Below are positions 1 to 7,908 of a stretch of 58,484 nucleotides of DNA, in pieces (positions within the stretch are counted from its first letter, which is position 1; the number at the start of each line of letters is the position of its first letter). Position numbers and translations under genes: made by a program. The DNA lies in NCBI RefSeq assembly GCF_015351025.1, contig NZ_JADKRV010000015.1, positions 1 through 58,484 of the forward strand, written 5' to 3'. The stretch is from Curtobacterium sp. VKM Ac-1376 (lineage in GTDB: Bacteria > Actinomycetota > Actinomycetes > Actinomycetales > Microbacteriaceae). The notes under the pieces are model-generated. The model searched no databases and had not been told where the DNA came from. It saw only the letters and a list, made by a program, of their open reading frames with translations.

Positions 1-92
1 CACCACCGGGAGGCCTTCTTCGATCAGCGCGTCAACGACCGCCCAACGACACAACGTCCCTGGACATCACAGCTAGCCCCGGGACGTGCGCG

Positions 93-521
93 TCAGGCGG
101 AGCGGACCTCGACGCCCTTGGCAGCCAGGCGCTCCGAGACGTGCGCGGGCAGCGGTGCCGCGGCGTACACCGTGCGGAGTTCCGGCAGGTCGAGCAGGTC
201 GTCCCAGTTCTGCGGGTCGAAGCGGTCGTCGGAGCCGTCCCAGCCGGGGTGGACGTCCTGCAGTACCTCGAGATCGGAGTCGACGGTGATCTCGCGGACG
301 AGCGCGAGGTGCGAGGGCAGCAGATCGAGGTCGTCGTAGTACTCGCGCGCCCGGTCGTCCTGCCCGTCGACGTCGAGGTCCTCGTCGCTCTCGTCCTCGG
401 CATCCGGGTCGTAGGGGTCGAGGACGTCGAGGTCGTAGCAGAGGACGTCGAGCACCAGCAGCTTCGCGTTGAAGTCCGCGAACTCGATGGGCTCCTCGGT
501 GGTGTTCGACTGGTGATCCAT
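93..521 (-). CDS. acidic hypothetical protein
   Basis: This encodes a 142-residue protein of unknown function. It is strongly acidic between residues 30 and 75, where an Asp/Glu-rich stretch follows a short beta-like segment, and the C-terminal half has a regular alternating hydrophobic pattern. I chose the ATG at 521 because the frame upstream overlaps the divergent permease gene, and because a TACGCT hexamer lies 7 bases before this ATG, which fits leaderless transcription. No signal peptide or membrane segment is visible. The gene is divergent from the amino-acid permease at 637. I do not recognise a family, and no function is claimed. Confidence 0.7.
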   Translation of the reverse strand: MDHQSNTTEEPIEFADFNAKLLVLDVLCYDLDVLDPYDPDAEDESDEDLDVDGQDDRAREYYDDLDLLPSHLALVREITVDSDLEVLQDVHPGWDGSDDRFDPQNWDDLLDLPELRTVYAAAPLPAHVSERLAAKGVEVRSA

Positions 522-528
522 GGCCCGG

Positions 529-534
529 AGCGTA
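529..534 (-). promoter_or_regulatory. -10-like hexamer of a leaderless gene
   Basis: On the minus strand the hexamer TACGCT ends 7 bases before the ATG at 521. It is part of the leaderless pattern seen repeatedly in this window. Confidence 0.45.
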
Positions 535-625
535 TCCGGCGCGGCACCTGCCCGTTGCGGCACGGGCGTGTTGCGATCTCCAGGGAGCTTCCTGTGAAAT
601 CGAACAGCCCGCTGTCCCCCGGGAA

Positions 626-631
626 CAGGGT
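626..631 (+). promoter_or_regulatory. -10-like hexamer before the permease
   Basis: CAGGGT ends 5 bases before the ATG at 637, with no room for a leader. A short inverted repeat (CTGT...ACAG) overlaps it and might be an operator; that part is weak. Confidence 0.35.
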
Positions 632-636
632 GATGC

Positions 637-2085
637 ATGGCCACCACCAAAGCAGACCGCCCACAGCAGGAGCAGACCGAGCTCCGCCGGGTCATCGGTC
701 CGAAGCTCCTGCTGCTGTTCATCGTCGGCGACATCCTCGGTACGGGTGTCTACGCACTCACCGGGCAGGTCGCGGCAGAGGTCGGCGGAGCAGCGTGGCT
801 CCCCTTCCTCATCGCCTTCGCGGTCGCGCTCCTGACGGCGTTCTCGTACCTCGAGCTCGTGACGAAGTACCCGCAGACCGCCGGCGCCGCGCTGTACGTG
901 CACAAGGCGTTCGGCATCCACTTCGTCACGTTCATCGTCACCTTCATCGTGATGTGCTCCGGGATCACCTCGGCGTCCACCGCGTCGCGGGCGTTCGCGG
1001 CGAACCTCGGCGTGGGCTTCGGCATCGAGCTGCCGAACGGCGTGGTGATGCTCATCGCCATGGGCTTCATGCTCGCCGTGATGCTCGTCAACCTGCGCGG
1101 GGTCAGCGAGAGCGTGAAGACGAACGTCGTGCTGACGCTGGTCGAGCTGTCCGGTCTCGTGATGGTGATCCTGATCGGCTTCTGGGCGATCGCCGGGGGC
1201 AACGCGGACTTCTCGCGGGTGGTGATGTTCGACACTCCGGAGGACAAGTCCCTGCTGCTCTCGATCAGCACGGCCACGTCGCTGGCGTTCTTCGCGATGG
1301 TCGGCTTCGAGGACTCGGTGAACATGGCCGAGGAGACCAAGGACCCGTCGCGCATCTTCCCGAAGGTCATGCTCACCGGCCTCGGCATCACCGCCGTGAT
1401 CTACGTGCTCGTCTCGATCTGCGCCGTGGCCGTCGTGCCGATCGGTGAACTCGCCGGCAACGAGACACCCCTGGTGACGGTCGTGCAGACCGCGGCACCG
1501 GACTTCCCGATCGCGGACCTGCTGCCGTTCATCTCGATGTTCGCCGTCGCCAACACCGCGCTCATCAACATGATGATGGCGTCGCGGCTGCTCTACGGCA
1601 TGAGCAAGCAGGGCGTGCTGCCGGGCTTCCTGTCCCGTATCTCCGCCGCCCGCCGCACCCCGTCGACCTCGATCGTCTTCACGACCCTCATCTCGCTCGT
1701 CCTGATCGGCTGGGTCTCGCTCGACCCGGATTCCCCGATCGTCGTCGTGCTCGGTGGCACCACCTCGCTCCTGCTGCTGACGGTGTTCGCGGTCGTCAAC
1801 GTGACCGTGCTGGTGCTGCGCCGCGACAAGGTCGAGCAGAAGCACTTCCGCGCCGGCGTGGTCATCCCGGTCATCGGCGTGGTCACCTGCCTGTGGCTCG
1901 TCCTGCCGTTCTCGTCGGGACGCGACCCGCAGCAGTACCAGATCGCCGGCGCGCTGCTGGCCCTCGGCGTGCTGCTCTGGGTCGTGACCTGGTTCACCCA
2001 CGGCCGGAAGCAGGCGGAGAAGGCCCCGACCGGACTCGTGACCGAGCCGACGAAGGTGCAGCGCCCGCCGCACGACCACCGCTGA
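637..2085 (+). CDS. APC-superfamily amino acid permease
   Basis: This is a predicted cytoplasmic-membrane amino acid transporter of 482 residues, a normal length for the APC superfamily. About 12 hydrophobic helices are visible between residues 22 and 455. Helix 1 carries the unwound glycine-rich motif GDILGTGVYALTG (about residues 31-43), which forms the substrate site in this family. The charged loop after helix 6 has the conserved FEDSVNMAEETKDP pattern near residues 225-238. The C-terminal tail is short and basic. The substrate cannot be read from the sequence. The gene stands alone and is probably leaderless. A second, more distant APC permease lies at 5027-6439. Confidence 0.93.
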   Translation: MATTKADRPQQEQTELRRVIGPKLLLLFIVGDILGTGVYALTGQVAAEVGGAAWLPFLIAFAVALLTAFSYLELVTKYPQTAGAALYVHKAFGIHFVTFIVTFIVMCSGITSASTASRAFAANLGVGFGIELPNGVVMLIAMGFMLAVMLVNLRGVSESVKTNVVLTLVELSGLVMVILIGFWAIAGGNADFSRVVMFDTPEDKSLLLSISTATSLAFFAMVGFEDSVNMAEETKDPSRIFPKVMLTGLGITAVIYVLVSICAVAVVPIGELAGNETPLVTVVQTAAPDFPIADLLPFISMFAVANTALINMMMASRLLYGMSKQGVLPGFLSRISAARRTPSTSIVFTTLISLVLIGWVSLDPDSPIVVVLGGTTSLLLLTVFAVVNVTVLVLRRDKVEQKHFRAGVVIPVIGVVTCLWLVLPFSSGRDPQQYQIAGALLALGVLLWVVTWFTHGRKQAEKAPTGLVTEPTKVQRPPHDHR

Positions 2086-2220
2086 GGGCTGTCGACGGTT
2101 CCGGGGCACGAGCACGGGCACGGGCGGCCGAGACCGGCGGGCCGCCGTGCGGTTCTCAGGCGGCGCCCGTACGCTCGATCTGCTCCGCCTGCCCCGCCCC
2201 GCCCGTCGAGAGGTCCCGTC

Positions 2221-2841
2221 ATGCGCCGTGTCGGCATCACCCTCGCCTCGGTGTTCGGCGCCGGGATCGTGGCCGTCGGCATCGGGGTCGTCGTGCTCGT
2301 CGTGATCGCGGTGAACTCCCTGGCCGGCATCGCGAGGTCGAGCGCCGCGACCCCGACCCCCGCGTGCCCGGCGGTCGCCGCGAAGACGGTCGGCGGGATG
2401 GTCGTGCCGGCCGGACCCGTCGGGGGCTTCTGCCAGGACCGCCTGATGAACGCCGCCCACGTGATCCAGGCCGCCCAGGCGCTCGGCATCGGTCCGCACA
2501 CGCAGGCCGTCGGCGTGATGACCGCGATCGGTGAGTCGAGCCTGGTGAACCTGGACCACGGCGACGCCGCGGGCCCGGACAGCCGCGGCCTGTTCCAGCA
2601 GCGAGACAACGGCGCTTGGGGCACGTACGAGCAGCGGATGGACCCGTACACGGCCGCGTCGATGTTCTACGCGAAGCTCGTGAAGGTACCGGGCTGGAAG
2701 TCGATGACCCCGACGCAGATGGCGCACGCGGTGCAGATCAACGCGGACCCGGACCACTACGCCAAGTCGTGGCCGCAGGCGAAGGCCATCGTCGAGGAAC
2801 TGACGGGCGAGACCGTTCCGGACGCCGCCCCGCAGAACTGA
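2221..2841 (+). CDS. secreted lysozyme/transglycosylase-like protein
   Basis: This is a 206-residue exported or membrane-anchored protein. Residues 7-33 form one hydrophobic segment (signal anchor), followed by a short Ala/Thr/Pro linker. The rest (about 65-195) resembles the lysozyme-like domain often attached to actinobacterial M23 peptidases and conjugation-associated wall hydrolases: an AIGESSL segment with a candidate catalytic Glu, then DSRGLFQQR, and a following AV-Q-N...Y-W pattern. No peptidase domain is attached. The likely role is peptidoglycan cleavage or remodelling outside the membrane, inferred from the pattern. A purine-rich GAGAGGT lies 7 bases before the ATG. The gene is preceded by a GC-rich intergenic hairpin. 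Confidence 0.75.
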   Translation: MRRVGITLASVFGAGIVAVGIGVVVLVVIAVNSLAGIARSSAATPTPACPAVAAKTVGGMVVPAGPVGGFCQDRLMNAAHVIQAAQALGIGPHTQAVGVMTAIGESSLVNLDHGDAAGPDSRGLFQQRDNGAWGTYEQRMDPYTAASMFYAKLVKVPGWKSMTPTQMAHAVQINADPDHYAKSWPQAKAIVEELTGETVPDAAPQN

Positions 2842-2845
2842 CCGG

Positions 2846-3271
2846 TCACGACGCCACCGCCTCGTCGAGCTCGACGATCGCCGCTCCCCCGGTGTGCACG
2901 ACGACCTGCGCACGGAGCCGAACACGGTGTTCGTCCAGGGCGCACGCACAGGCGTCGACCCACTCCCAGTCGACGGGGTACAGGCGGTCGGCGTCGGGCC
3001 GTTCCCACACGAGTACGACGTCGACGGCACCGAGCTGCGCCACGATGTCCGCGATCAGCGCCGCGAAGTCGTCGACGTGCTCGTCCGGAGAGTACGGCAG
3101 GTCGGCGATCGGCAGCAGGAACGGGATCGACATCCCGCGGTCGTCGAGGAACAGCACCCAGCACTGTCGGCGCAGTGGCCGTTCGACGACGGCGGTCACG
3201 AGCTGGACGACGTCGTCGTCGGTGCGGACGGGTTCACGGATGAGGCGGTCGAGCATGTCGGTGTCAGGCAT
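2846..3271 (-). CDS. hypothetical protein
   Basis: This encodes a 141-residue soluble protein without a recognised family. It alternates helices and hydrophobic beta strands (for example CWVLFLDDRG near residue 37 and VDVVLVWERP near residue 86), which suggests a compact alpha/beta fold. Its ends are acidic. I chose the ATG at 3271 over the upstream in-frame ATG because CACGCT lies 6 bases before it on the minus strand, as expected for a leaderless gene. It converges on the wall-hydrolase-like gene with only 4 bases between them. The function is unknown. Confidence 0.65.
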   Translation of the reverse strand: MPDTDMLDRLIREPVRTDDDVVQLVTAVVERPLRRQCWVLFLDDRGMSIPFLLPIADLPYSPDEHVDDFAALIADIVAQLGAVDVVLVWERPDADRLYPVDWEWVDACACALDEHRVRLRAQVVVHTGGAAIVELDEAVAS

Positions 3272-3277
3272 GGAACC

Positions 3278-3283
3278 AGCGTG
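3278..3283 (-). promoter_or_regulatory. -10-like hexamer of a leaderless gene
   Basis: CACGCT (minus strand) sits 6 bases before the ATG at 3271 and was used to choose that start. Confidence 0.4.
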
Positions 3284-3370
3284 TCGACTCGGCACCACGG
3301 ACAGCGGCGAACCCCGACTTCTGGGGAGAAACGCCCGGGTCGACCCCGTTGGGGAGGAAGAAGCACGACC

Positions 3371-3859
3371 TCAGATGCCGTGCGTCACCGAGCTGTCGAC
3401 GAGCAGCAGCGACGCGAAGAACACCGCGACGACCGCCGCCATGCCGATGAGCACCACCGGCCAGGTCAGTCGCCGCCGCACGAGCCGCAGCACACTGACC
3501 ACGATCGACGCGACCAGGACCACGGCGACCACGATCGGCCCCACGACCACGACCGAGTCACCCAGGGTGGCGTTGCAGGTGTTGCCGGGTGCCGCGCACG
3601 ACACGAACGCGAGCGACATGAGCTTGATGCCCCATCCAGCTGCCAGCGCTTCGACCGTCAGCAGCACGAGCAGGGCGATGGAGGCGACCATGTCCGCGAC
3701 GCGGCGGTTCCCTGCCAAGGGGTGCCGGGCCTCCCGTCCGAAGCGTGCCGGACCGGACCCGAGGGGATCAGGACCGGACCCGACATCCACGCCGGACCCG
3801 ATCGACGCACCGGGCCCCGACTCCGGGGCCGGCGCTGCCCCTCGCGTGGGCGCGTCCAT
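3371..3859 (-). CDS. hypothetical membrane protein
   Basis: This is a 162-residue predicted membrane protein. The first 50 residues are low-complexity and rich in Gly, Pro, Ser and Asp, with repeated SG-x-D/G-P units. They are followed by three or four hydrophobic segments (about 57-75, 92-121 and 130-155). A loop between helices has two cysteines (APGNTCN context) that could be extracytoplasmic. The start at 3859 is tentative: the frame stays open upstream and no clear ribosome binding site is visible. The gene is divergent from the small membrane protein at 3995. No family is recognised. Confidence 0.55.
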   Translation of the reverse strand: MDAPTRGAAPAPESGPGASIGSGVDVGSGPDPLGSGPARFGREARHPLAGNRRVADMVASIALLVLLTVEALAAGWGIKLMSLAFVSCAAPGNTCNATLGDSVVVVGPIVVAVVLVASIVVSVLRLVRRRLTWPVVLIGMAAVVAVFFASLLLVDSSVTHGI

Positions 3860-3981
3860 CAGGAACGCCGGACCAGTTCGAGCAGGACGCAGAGGAAGGA
3901 ACGCATGTCCCCATGGTGCCCGGTCCCGCGGGCAGGCGCGCGCTGCACGACGACGGGATGTACGAGACGAGGGAACCTCGC

Positions 3982-3987
3982 TACATT
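3982..3987 (+). promoter_or_regulatory. -10 hexamer of a leaderless gene
   Basis: TACATT lies 7 bases before the ATG at 3995. This favours that start over an earlier in-frame ATG at 3905, which does have a purine-rich GAGGAAGGA upstream. Confidence 0.45.
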
Positions 3988-3994
3988 CAGACCC

Positions 3995-4327
3995 ATGGGA
4001 GCCGCCGCTCGTGACCACGAACCACCAGCAGCCCCGGCCACGTTCGCCGTGGTGCTCGGCCTGGTCGCGTTCGCCATGGGCCTCATCGTGCCCCCGCAGT
4101 CCGCAGGACGACACCTGCTGCTCGGCGCGCTGTTCGGCTGCATCAGCGTGCTGAGCGGGTGGCGGGCGGTGCAGATCGCCAGCCGTCGTCGCGGAGTCCA
4201 CGTCTGGTCGTGGATCGGGATCGCCATGGGTGGGGCCGGCCTCGTCATGCTCGTGTGGCAGGCGCTCGTGCTCGTCACCGGCGGCGGGTTCCCGACGCCG
4301 TTCTGGTTGCCCTACGCGGGTCGCTGA
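3995..4327 (+). CDS. small membrane protein (DUF4190-like)
   Basis: This is a 110-residue membrane protein with three hydrophobic segments (about 13-32, 38-54 and 68-92), separated by a short basic loop (ASRRRGVHVWSW context). The arrangement of two helices, a conserved G/W turn and another helix resembles DUF4190-type actinobacterial membrane proteins, but the match is by general pattern only. An upstream in-frame ATG at 3905 would add 30 low-quality residues. I prefer 3995 because of the adjacent -10-like TACATT. The function is unknown. An interspersed GGCCTGGAGGCC repeat follows the stop. Confidence 0.6.
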   Translation: MGAAARDHEPPAAPATFAVVLGLVAFAMGLIVPPQSAGRHLLLGALFGCISVLSGWRAVQIASRRRGVHVWSWIGIAMGGAGLVMLVWQALVLVTGGGFPTPFWLPYAGR

Positions 4328-4335
4328 CGCCTTCC

Positions 4336-4347
4336 GGCCTGGAGGCC
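4336..4347. repeat. interspersed GGCCTGGAGGCC palindrome, copy 1
   Basis: The 12-base inverted repeat GGCCT-GG-AGGCC is followed by a GC-rich tail (CGGCTCGGCCCCGCC). It lies 8 bases after a stop codon. Matching copies occur at 23701 and 50007, both intergenic. Confidence 0.7.
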
Positions 4348-4428
4348 CGGCTCGGCCCCGCCGTGCCGCTCACGCACCGGGGTGGTCGCCCGTCGGGCGC
4401 GGCAACGGGCATCCGGCGTCGTCGGCGG

Positions 4429-4929
4429 TCACCAGCCGAGCGTGCCCGGGGCGCCCTTGAACGGACCGACGATGTCGGCCGTGATCCAGCCGCCGTAGAA
4501 GTCGCCGTCCTGCGCCTGCACCCGTTCGCCGCCGACCTCGCAGGAGTCCATCGCCGAGGGGTAGATCGCGACCCGCTCCCGGAGCGTCTCGTACCCGGGC
4601 ACGGGCGTGGGGTAGTTCCAGGCGGCACGGCTCGCGACCGTGCCGTCCCCGCCGACGATGTCGAAGTAGCGCGCCAGGCCCTTGAACTCGCACATGCTCG
4701 AGCCCGTCGCCGTCACGAGCGCGCCGTCGACCAGGTCCGCGGTCGGCAGGTAGTACACCGGCGGGTGCGAGGTCTCGAGGACCCGGACCGCATCCGTCGT
4801 GTCCGCCACGACCGTGCCGCCGAGCCGCACGACGACGCGGGCGGTGACGGGTTCGACGGCGGGCGGGCGGGGGTAGTCCCAGACGGACTCCTGGCCGGGG
4901 GCGGGTTCGGTCCGGTTCGGGTGGCGCAT
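4429..4929 (-). CDS. DUF427 domain protein
   Basis: This 166-residue protein is recognised as a DUF427 member by its order of motifs: the beta-rich RVVVRLGGTVVADT near residue 31, HPPVYYLP near 55, CEFKGLARYFD near 80, AAWNYPTP near 101, and an SAMDSCEVGGERV segment near 124 followed by GDFYGGWIT. DUF427 proteins form a small beta barrel of unproven function that is common in actinobacteria. No signal peptide is present, so it is probably cytoplasmic. The ATG at 4929 has TAGACC 6 bases upstream (leaderless pattern). The gene is divergent from the permease at 5027. Confidence 0.9.
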   Translation of the reverse strand: MRHPNRTEPAPGQESVWDYPRPPAVEPVTARVVVRLGGTVVADTTDAVRVLETSHPPVYYLPTADLVDGALVTATGSSMCEFKGLARYFDIVGGDGTVASRAAWNYPTPVPGYETLRERVAIYPSAMDSCEVGGERVQAQDGDFYGGWITADIVGPFKGAPGTLGW

Positions 4930-4935
4930 GGTCCA

Positions 4936-4941
4936 GGTCTA
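4936..4941 (-). promoter_or_regulatory. -10-like hexamer (TAGACC) of DUF427 gene
   Basis: TAGACC on the minus strand is 6 bases before the ATG at 4929. The same TAGACC-N6-ATG arrangement precedes the oxidoreductase at 49954. Confidence 0.4.
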
Positions 4942-5014
4942 CGCCGCGCGCCTGCCGGCCAGCCGGGCGGGCGGTGCGGTCGGAAACGGCCGAGCACGAA
5001 CCGGCCGCCGGGTG

Positions 5015-5020
5015 CACGAT
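5015..5020 (+). promoter_or_regulatory. -10-like hexamer before GTG at 5027
   Basis: CACGAT-N6-GTG; the identical arrangement occurs before the helicase at 7909. It supports the GTG at 5027 as the start. Confidence 0.45.
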
Positions 5021-5026
5021 GGGCGG

Positions 5027-6439
5027 GTGACGACGACGACACGCAGCCTGTTCCGACGGAAGCCCATCGACCTGATCGATGACGACTCCGGGGGCGAGGG
5101 CGGCCTGAAACGGCACCTCGGCCTCTGGCAGCTCACCGCGATCGGCATCGGCGGCATCATCGGCGCGGGGGTCTTCACCCTCGCCGGCACCGTGGCGAAC
5201 GGCGTCGCCGGACCCGCGGTCCTGATCAGCTTCCTCGTCGCCGGCGTGGCCAGTGCCGCGGCAGCCCTGTCCTACGCCGAGTTCGCCGGGCTCATCCCGA
5301 AGGCCGGCAGCGCCTACACGTACGGCTACGCGGTGCTCGGCGAGATCGTCGGGTGGTTCATCGGCTGGGACCTGTTGCTCGAGTACACCGCGATCGTGGC
5401 GGTGGTCGCGATCGGCATCTCCGGGTACGTCGGGTTCCTGGTCGGCCAGTTCGGCATCGACCTGCCCGCCTGGATGCTCGGCGCGCCCGGCACCGGCGAC
5501 GGCCACGTGATCGACGTCTTCGCGATCATCCTCTGCCTGCTCACCGCGTTCGTGCTCACCCGCGGCATCCGCAGCGCCGCCCGGTTCGAGTTCGTCGCCG
5601 TCGGCATCAAGGTGGCGCTCGTCGTGCTCATCGTGGTGCTCGGCGTCTTCCACATCGACAGCGCGAACTACTCCCCGTACTTCCCGTTCGGGTTCGGCGG
5701 CGTGATGACCGGTGCCGCGACGGTGTTCTTCGCCGTGTTCGGCTACGACGCGATGTCCACCGCGGCCGAGGAGTCCACCGACGCCCGCAAGCACATGCCG
5801 AAGGCGATCCTGCTGTCCCTCGGCATCTCGATGGTCCTCTACGTCCTGGCCACGATCGTGCTCACGGGCATGCAGGACTACGAGGACATCGACCCGGCGT
5901 CGGGCTTCTCGTCGGCGTTCGCGTCGGTCGGGCTCGGCGGTGTCGCGAACGTCATCGCGATCGGGGCCATCGTCGGCATCGTCACGGTGCTCGTGACGTT
6001 CATGCTCGGTGCGTCGCGCGTGTGGTTCTCGATGAGCCGCGACGGTCTGATGCCGAAGTGGTTCGCCAAGACCGACCCGAAGCGACACGTTCCCACCCGG
6101 GTGACCTGGATCCTCGGCATCGCGTCAGCTGTCCTGGCGGGTGTGCTGCCAATCGGCGTCGTGGCGGAGCTGACCAACATCGGCATCCTGCTCGCGTTCG
6201 TGGTCGTCTGCGGTGCCGTGGTCGTGCTGCGCTACCGGCAGCCCGAACTCGACCGCCAGTTCCGGCTGCCGTTCATGCCCGTCATCCCGATCATCGGCGT
6301 CATCGCGTCGCTGTGGCTCGTGACGTTCCTGCAGTGGGAGACGTGGGTGCGGTTCGGGATCTGGTTCGCGATCGGGCTCGTCGTGTACTTCGGGTACTCC
6401 CGGAAGCACAGCAAGCTGGCCGAGCCGACGAAGCGCTGA
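5027..6439 (+). CDS. APC-family cationic-type amino acid permease
   Basis: This is a 470-residue amino acid transporter of the membrane. It has a basic/acidic cytoplasmic N-terminus of about 35 residues and then about 12 helices. Helix 1 holds the substrate motif IGIGGIIGAGVFTLAG (about residues 37-52). The loop after helix 6 has the FGYDAMSTAAEESTDARK pattern characteristic of the cationic amino acid transporter (CAT/YfnA-like) branch, which is why I separate it from the permease at 637. The GTG at 5027 is preferred over an upstream ATG that would overlap the divergent DUF427 gene. The exact substrate is not determinable. It is monocistronic and convergent with the AraC regulator. Confidence 0.92.
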   Translation: MTTTTRSLFRRKPIDLIDDDSGGEGGLKRHLGLWQLTAIGIGGIIGAGVFTLAGTVANGVAGPAVLISFLVAGVASAAAALSYAEFAGLIPKAGSAYTYGYAVLGEIVGWFIGWDLLLEYTAIVAVVAIGISGYVGFLVGQFGIDLPAWMLGAPGTGDGHVIDVFAIILCLLTAFVLTRGIRSAARFEFVAVGIKVALVVLIVVLGVFHIDSANYSPYFPFGFGGVMTGAATVFFAVFGYDAMSTAAEESTDARKHMPKAILLSLGISMVLYVLATIVLTGMQDYEDIDPASGFSSAFASVGLGGVANVIAIGAIVGIVTVLVTFMLGASRVWFSMSRDGLMPKWFAKTDPKRHVPTRVTWILGIASAVLAGVLPIGVVAELTNIGILLAFVVVCGAVVVLRYRQPELDRQFRLPFMPVIPIIGVIASLWLVTFLQWETWVRFGIWFAIGLVVYFGYSRKHSKLAEPTKR

Positions 6440-6481
6440 GCGCGGCGGACGCCGCGAGCGCGGCGGCCGGGGCGGGCGCGC

Positions 6482-7468
6482 TCAGCGCCGAAGCGTCTCC
6501 CGCGGGTACTCCCCGAACCGGGCCGCGTACACCGAGGCGAAGCGCCCCATGTGCGCGAAGCCCCAGCGTCGCGCGACGTCGGCCACCGAGGTCGCCTGCG
6601 GGTCGAGGATCCGCAGTTCCTCGTGCACCCGTCCGAGCCGGACCTCGCGCAGGTAGGTCATCGGCGACCGCTCGAACGCACGCTGGAAGGACTCCTGGAT
6701 ACCGCGGATGCTGAGCCCGGCGGCCTCGGCGATGTCGGCGACGGTGAGCGGCTCGTGCGCGTGCGCCTGGATGAACTCGACGGCGGCGCGGAGCCGGCCG
6801 TCGCTCCGGGTGCCGTAGCCGGCCGGGAAGCGCTCGGCCTGCAGCGGGTACATCCGGAGCAGTGCCCGGGCGACGTCGCGCTGCGACTCGTGCCAGGCGA
6901 GCGACCCCTCGCCGTCCTCACGGAGCGCCCGGACCGCACCGGCGACGGCGGTTCGCCACTGTCCGACGGCGGCCGGGTCGGGCTCCACCGTCACGTCGAA
7001 GGCCATGGTGCCGTCGACCAGGTGGTCCTCGGCGGCGACGTCGAGCACCAGGTCGCGGCGCAGGTGCACCAGGCGCTGGTCCCAGTCCTGGTACTCCATC
7101 TCGAAGCGGCGCTCCACCGGGAACATCGTCGGCACGCCGGGCTTCATACGGATCTCGTCGCGACCGATGTCGACGCGTGCTTCACCGCGGTCGAGCCACT
7201 GCACGACGACCTCGCCCTCGGTGGCGACGTCACCCCGCAGGTACCCGTGCATCTGGGAGCGCCGGATGCTCATCCGCTCGTCGCCCACGGCGACGTACCG
7301 GTACCAGTAGTCCTGGTCGAGTTCCCGCGAGTACCAGGCCTTGCCCCCGTACATGCCGGCGAGGGAGCTGATGGCGGAGTCGGTGTCCTGCCCGGCGACC
7401 GCGACGAGCGACGTCGGCGGCGTGGTCCCGGCAGCAGCGGGATGTGAGTCGGTCGTGCTGTCGGTCAT
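6482..7468 (-). CDS. AraC-family transcriptional regulator
   Basis: This 328-residue DNA-binding regulator has a C-terminal HTH_18 AraC domain (about residues 228-328). A first helix-turn-helix surrounds TVADIAEAAGLSIRGIQ, followed by SFQRAFERSPMTYLREVRL, and a second contains SVADVARRWGFAHMGRF. The N-terminal 220 residues are beta-rich and probably form a cupin-like ligand/dimerisation domain. A clear AGAGAGGTG lies 6 bases before the ATG. The effector is unknown. The gene could act on itself or on the convergent amino-acid permease, but nothing in the sequence demonstrates a target. Confidence 0.92.
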   Translation of the reverse strand: MTDSTTDSHPAAAGTTPPTSLVAVAGQDTDSAISSLAGMYGGKAWYSRELDQDYWYRYVAVGDERMSIRRSQMHGYLRGDVATEGEVVVQWLDRGEARVDIGRDEIRMKPGVPTMFPVERRFEMEYQDWDQRLVHLRRDLVLDVAAEDHLVDGTMAFDVTVEPDPAAVGQWRTAVAGAVRALREDGEGSLAWHESQRDVARALLRMYPLQAERFPAGYGTRSDGRLRAAVEFIQAHAHEPLTVADIAEAAGLSIRGIQESFQRAFERSPMTYLREVRLGRVHEELRILDPQATSVADVARRWGFAHMGRFASVYAARFGEYPRETLRR

Positions 7469-7585
7469 GCGAACACCTCTCTCTCGTGGAGCAGAGCGGT
7501 GGGTGGTGACATCCGGGTCGGGCCGACCTGCGCTTCCACGCTAGAGAGCGGTCGGTGGTCGTACAACCAGGGTGCGCTCTGTGGC

Positions 7586-7822
7586 TTATCGGCCGGTCCA
7601 GCGAACCCAGCCGTGCACCTGGGCGGCCGCGCTCTCGAGCGACGAGTGCGCCCCGGCGATCGAGTCGTCCGGCGATGCCACCCGGTACTGGTCCGTCCGG
7701 GTGACGTCGCAGACGACCTCGGAGTCGAGCCACACGTTCCAGTGGTCTGCAGAGTCGTGCACCCACCGCAGGCGGTCCGGCATGAGCGTGTCCAATCGGG
7801 TCGGGCGGATCGCAGTCGTCAC
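7586..7822 (-). CDS. small hypothetical protein
   Basis: This encodes a 78-residue soluble protein, Trp-rich for its size (WVHDSADHWNVWLD near residue 20 and HGWVRW at the end). It starts with GTG at 7822, preceded by GGAGG on the minus strand. It may form a small beta sheet with one helix (about 53-69). I do not recognise a family. It lies between the AraC gene and the divergent helicase gene and could be an independent small gene. Confidence 0.55.
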   Translation of the reverse strand: MTTAIRPTRLDTLMPDRLRWVHDSADHWNVWLDSEVVCDVTRTDQYRVASPDDSIAGAHSSLESAAAQVHGWVRWTGR

Positions 7823-7896
7823 GTTCCTCCATGGACGGTAGCCCTGTCCGGTGTGTCGCGCCCAGGGTGGTGTCGGGGATCGTCGGTGGTGACTGG

Positions 7897-7902
7897 CACG
7901 AT
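7897..7902 (+). promoter_or_regulatory. -10-like hexamer of the SNF2 helicase
   Basis: CACGAT, then 6 bases, then the GTG at 7909. It argues for a leaderless start at 7909. Confidence 0.45.
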
Positions 7903-7908
7903 GGACCC

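Noticed and set aside
1..92. Partial gene at the left edge (minus-strand reading RWAVVDALIEEGLPVV)
   Set aside because: The reading is protein-like but fewer than 25 codons are visible and there is no clear start. It cannot be supported.
73..3030. A 985-codon open frame on the minus strand and several other very long frames antisense to genes (for example 4370-6088, 9052-11145, 29136-30866)
   Set aside because: High GC leaves long antisense frames open. Their translations are rich in Arg, His, Asp and Gly without domains, and they lie opposite clearly recognisable genes.
3905..3994. N-terminal extension of the membrane protein at 3995 from ATG 3905
   Set aside because: A purine-rich site precedes it, but the extra 30 residues are Cys/Arg/Thr-rich and not protein-like, and TACATT fits a leaderless start at 3995.
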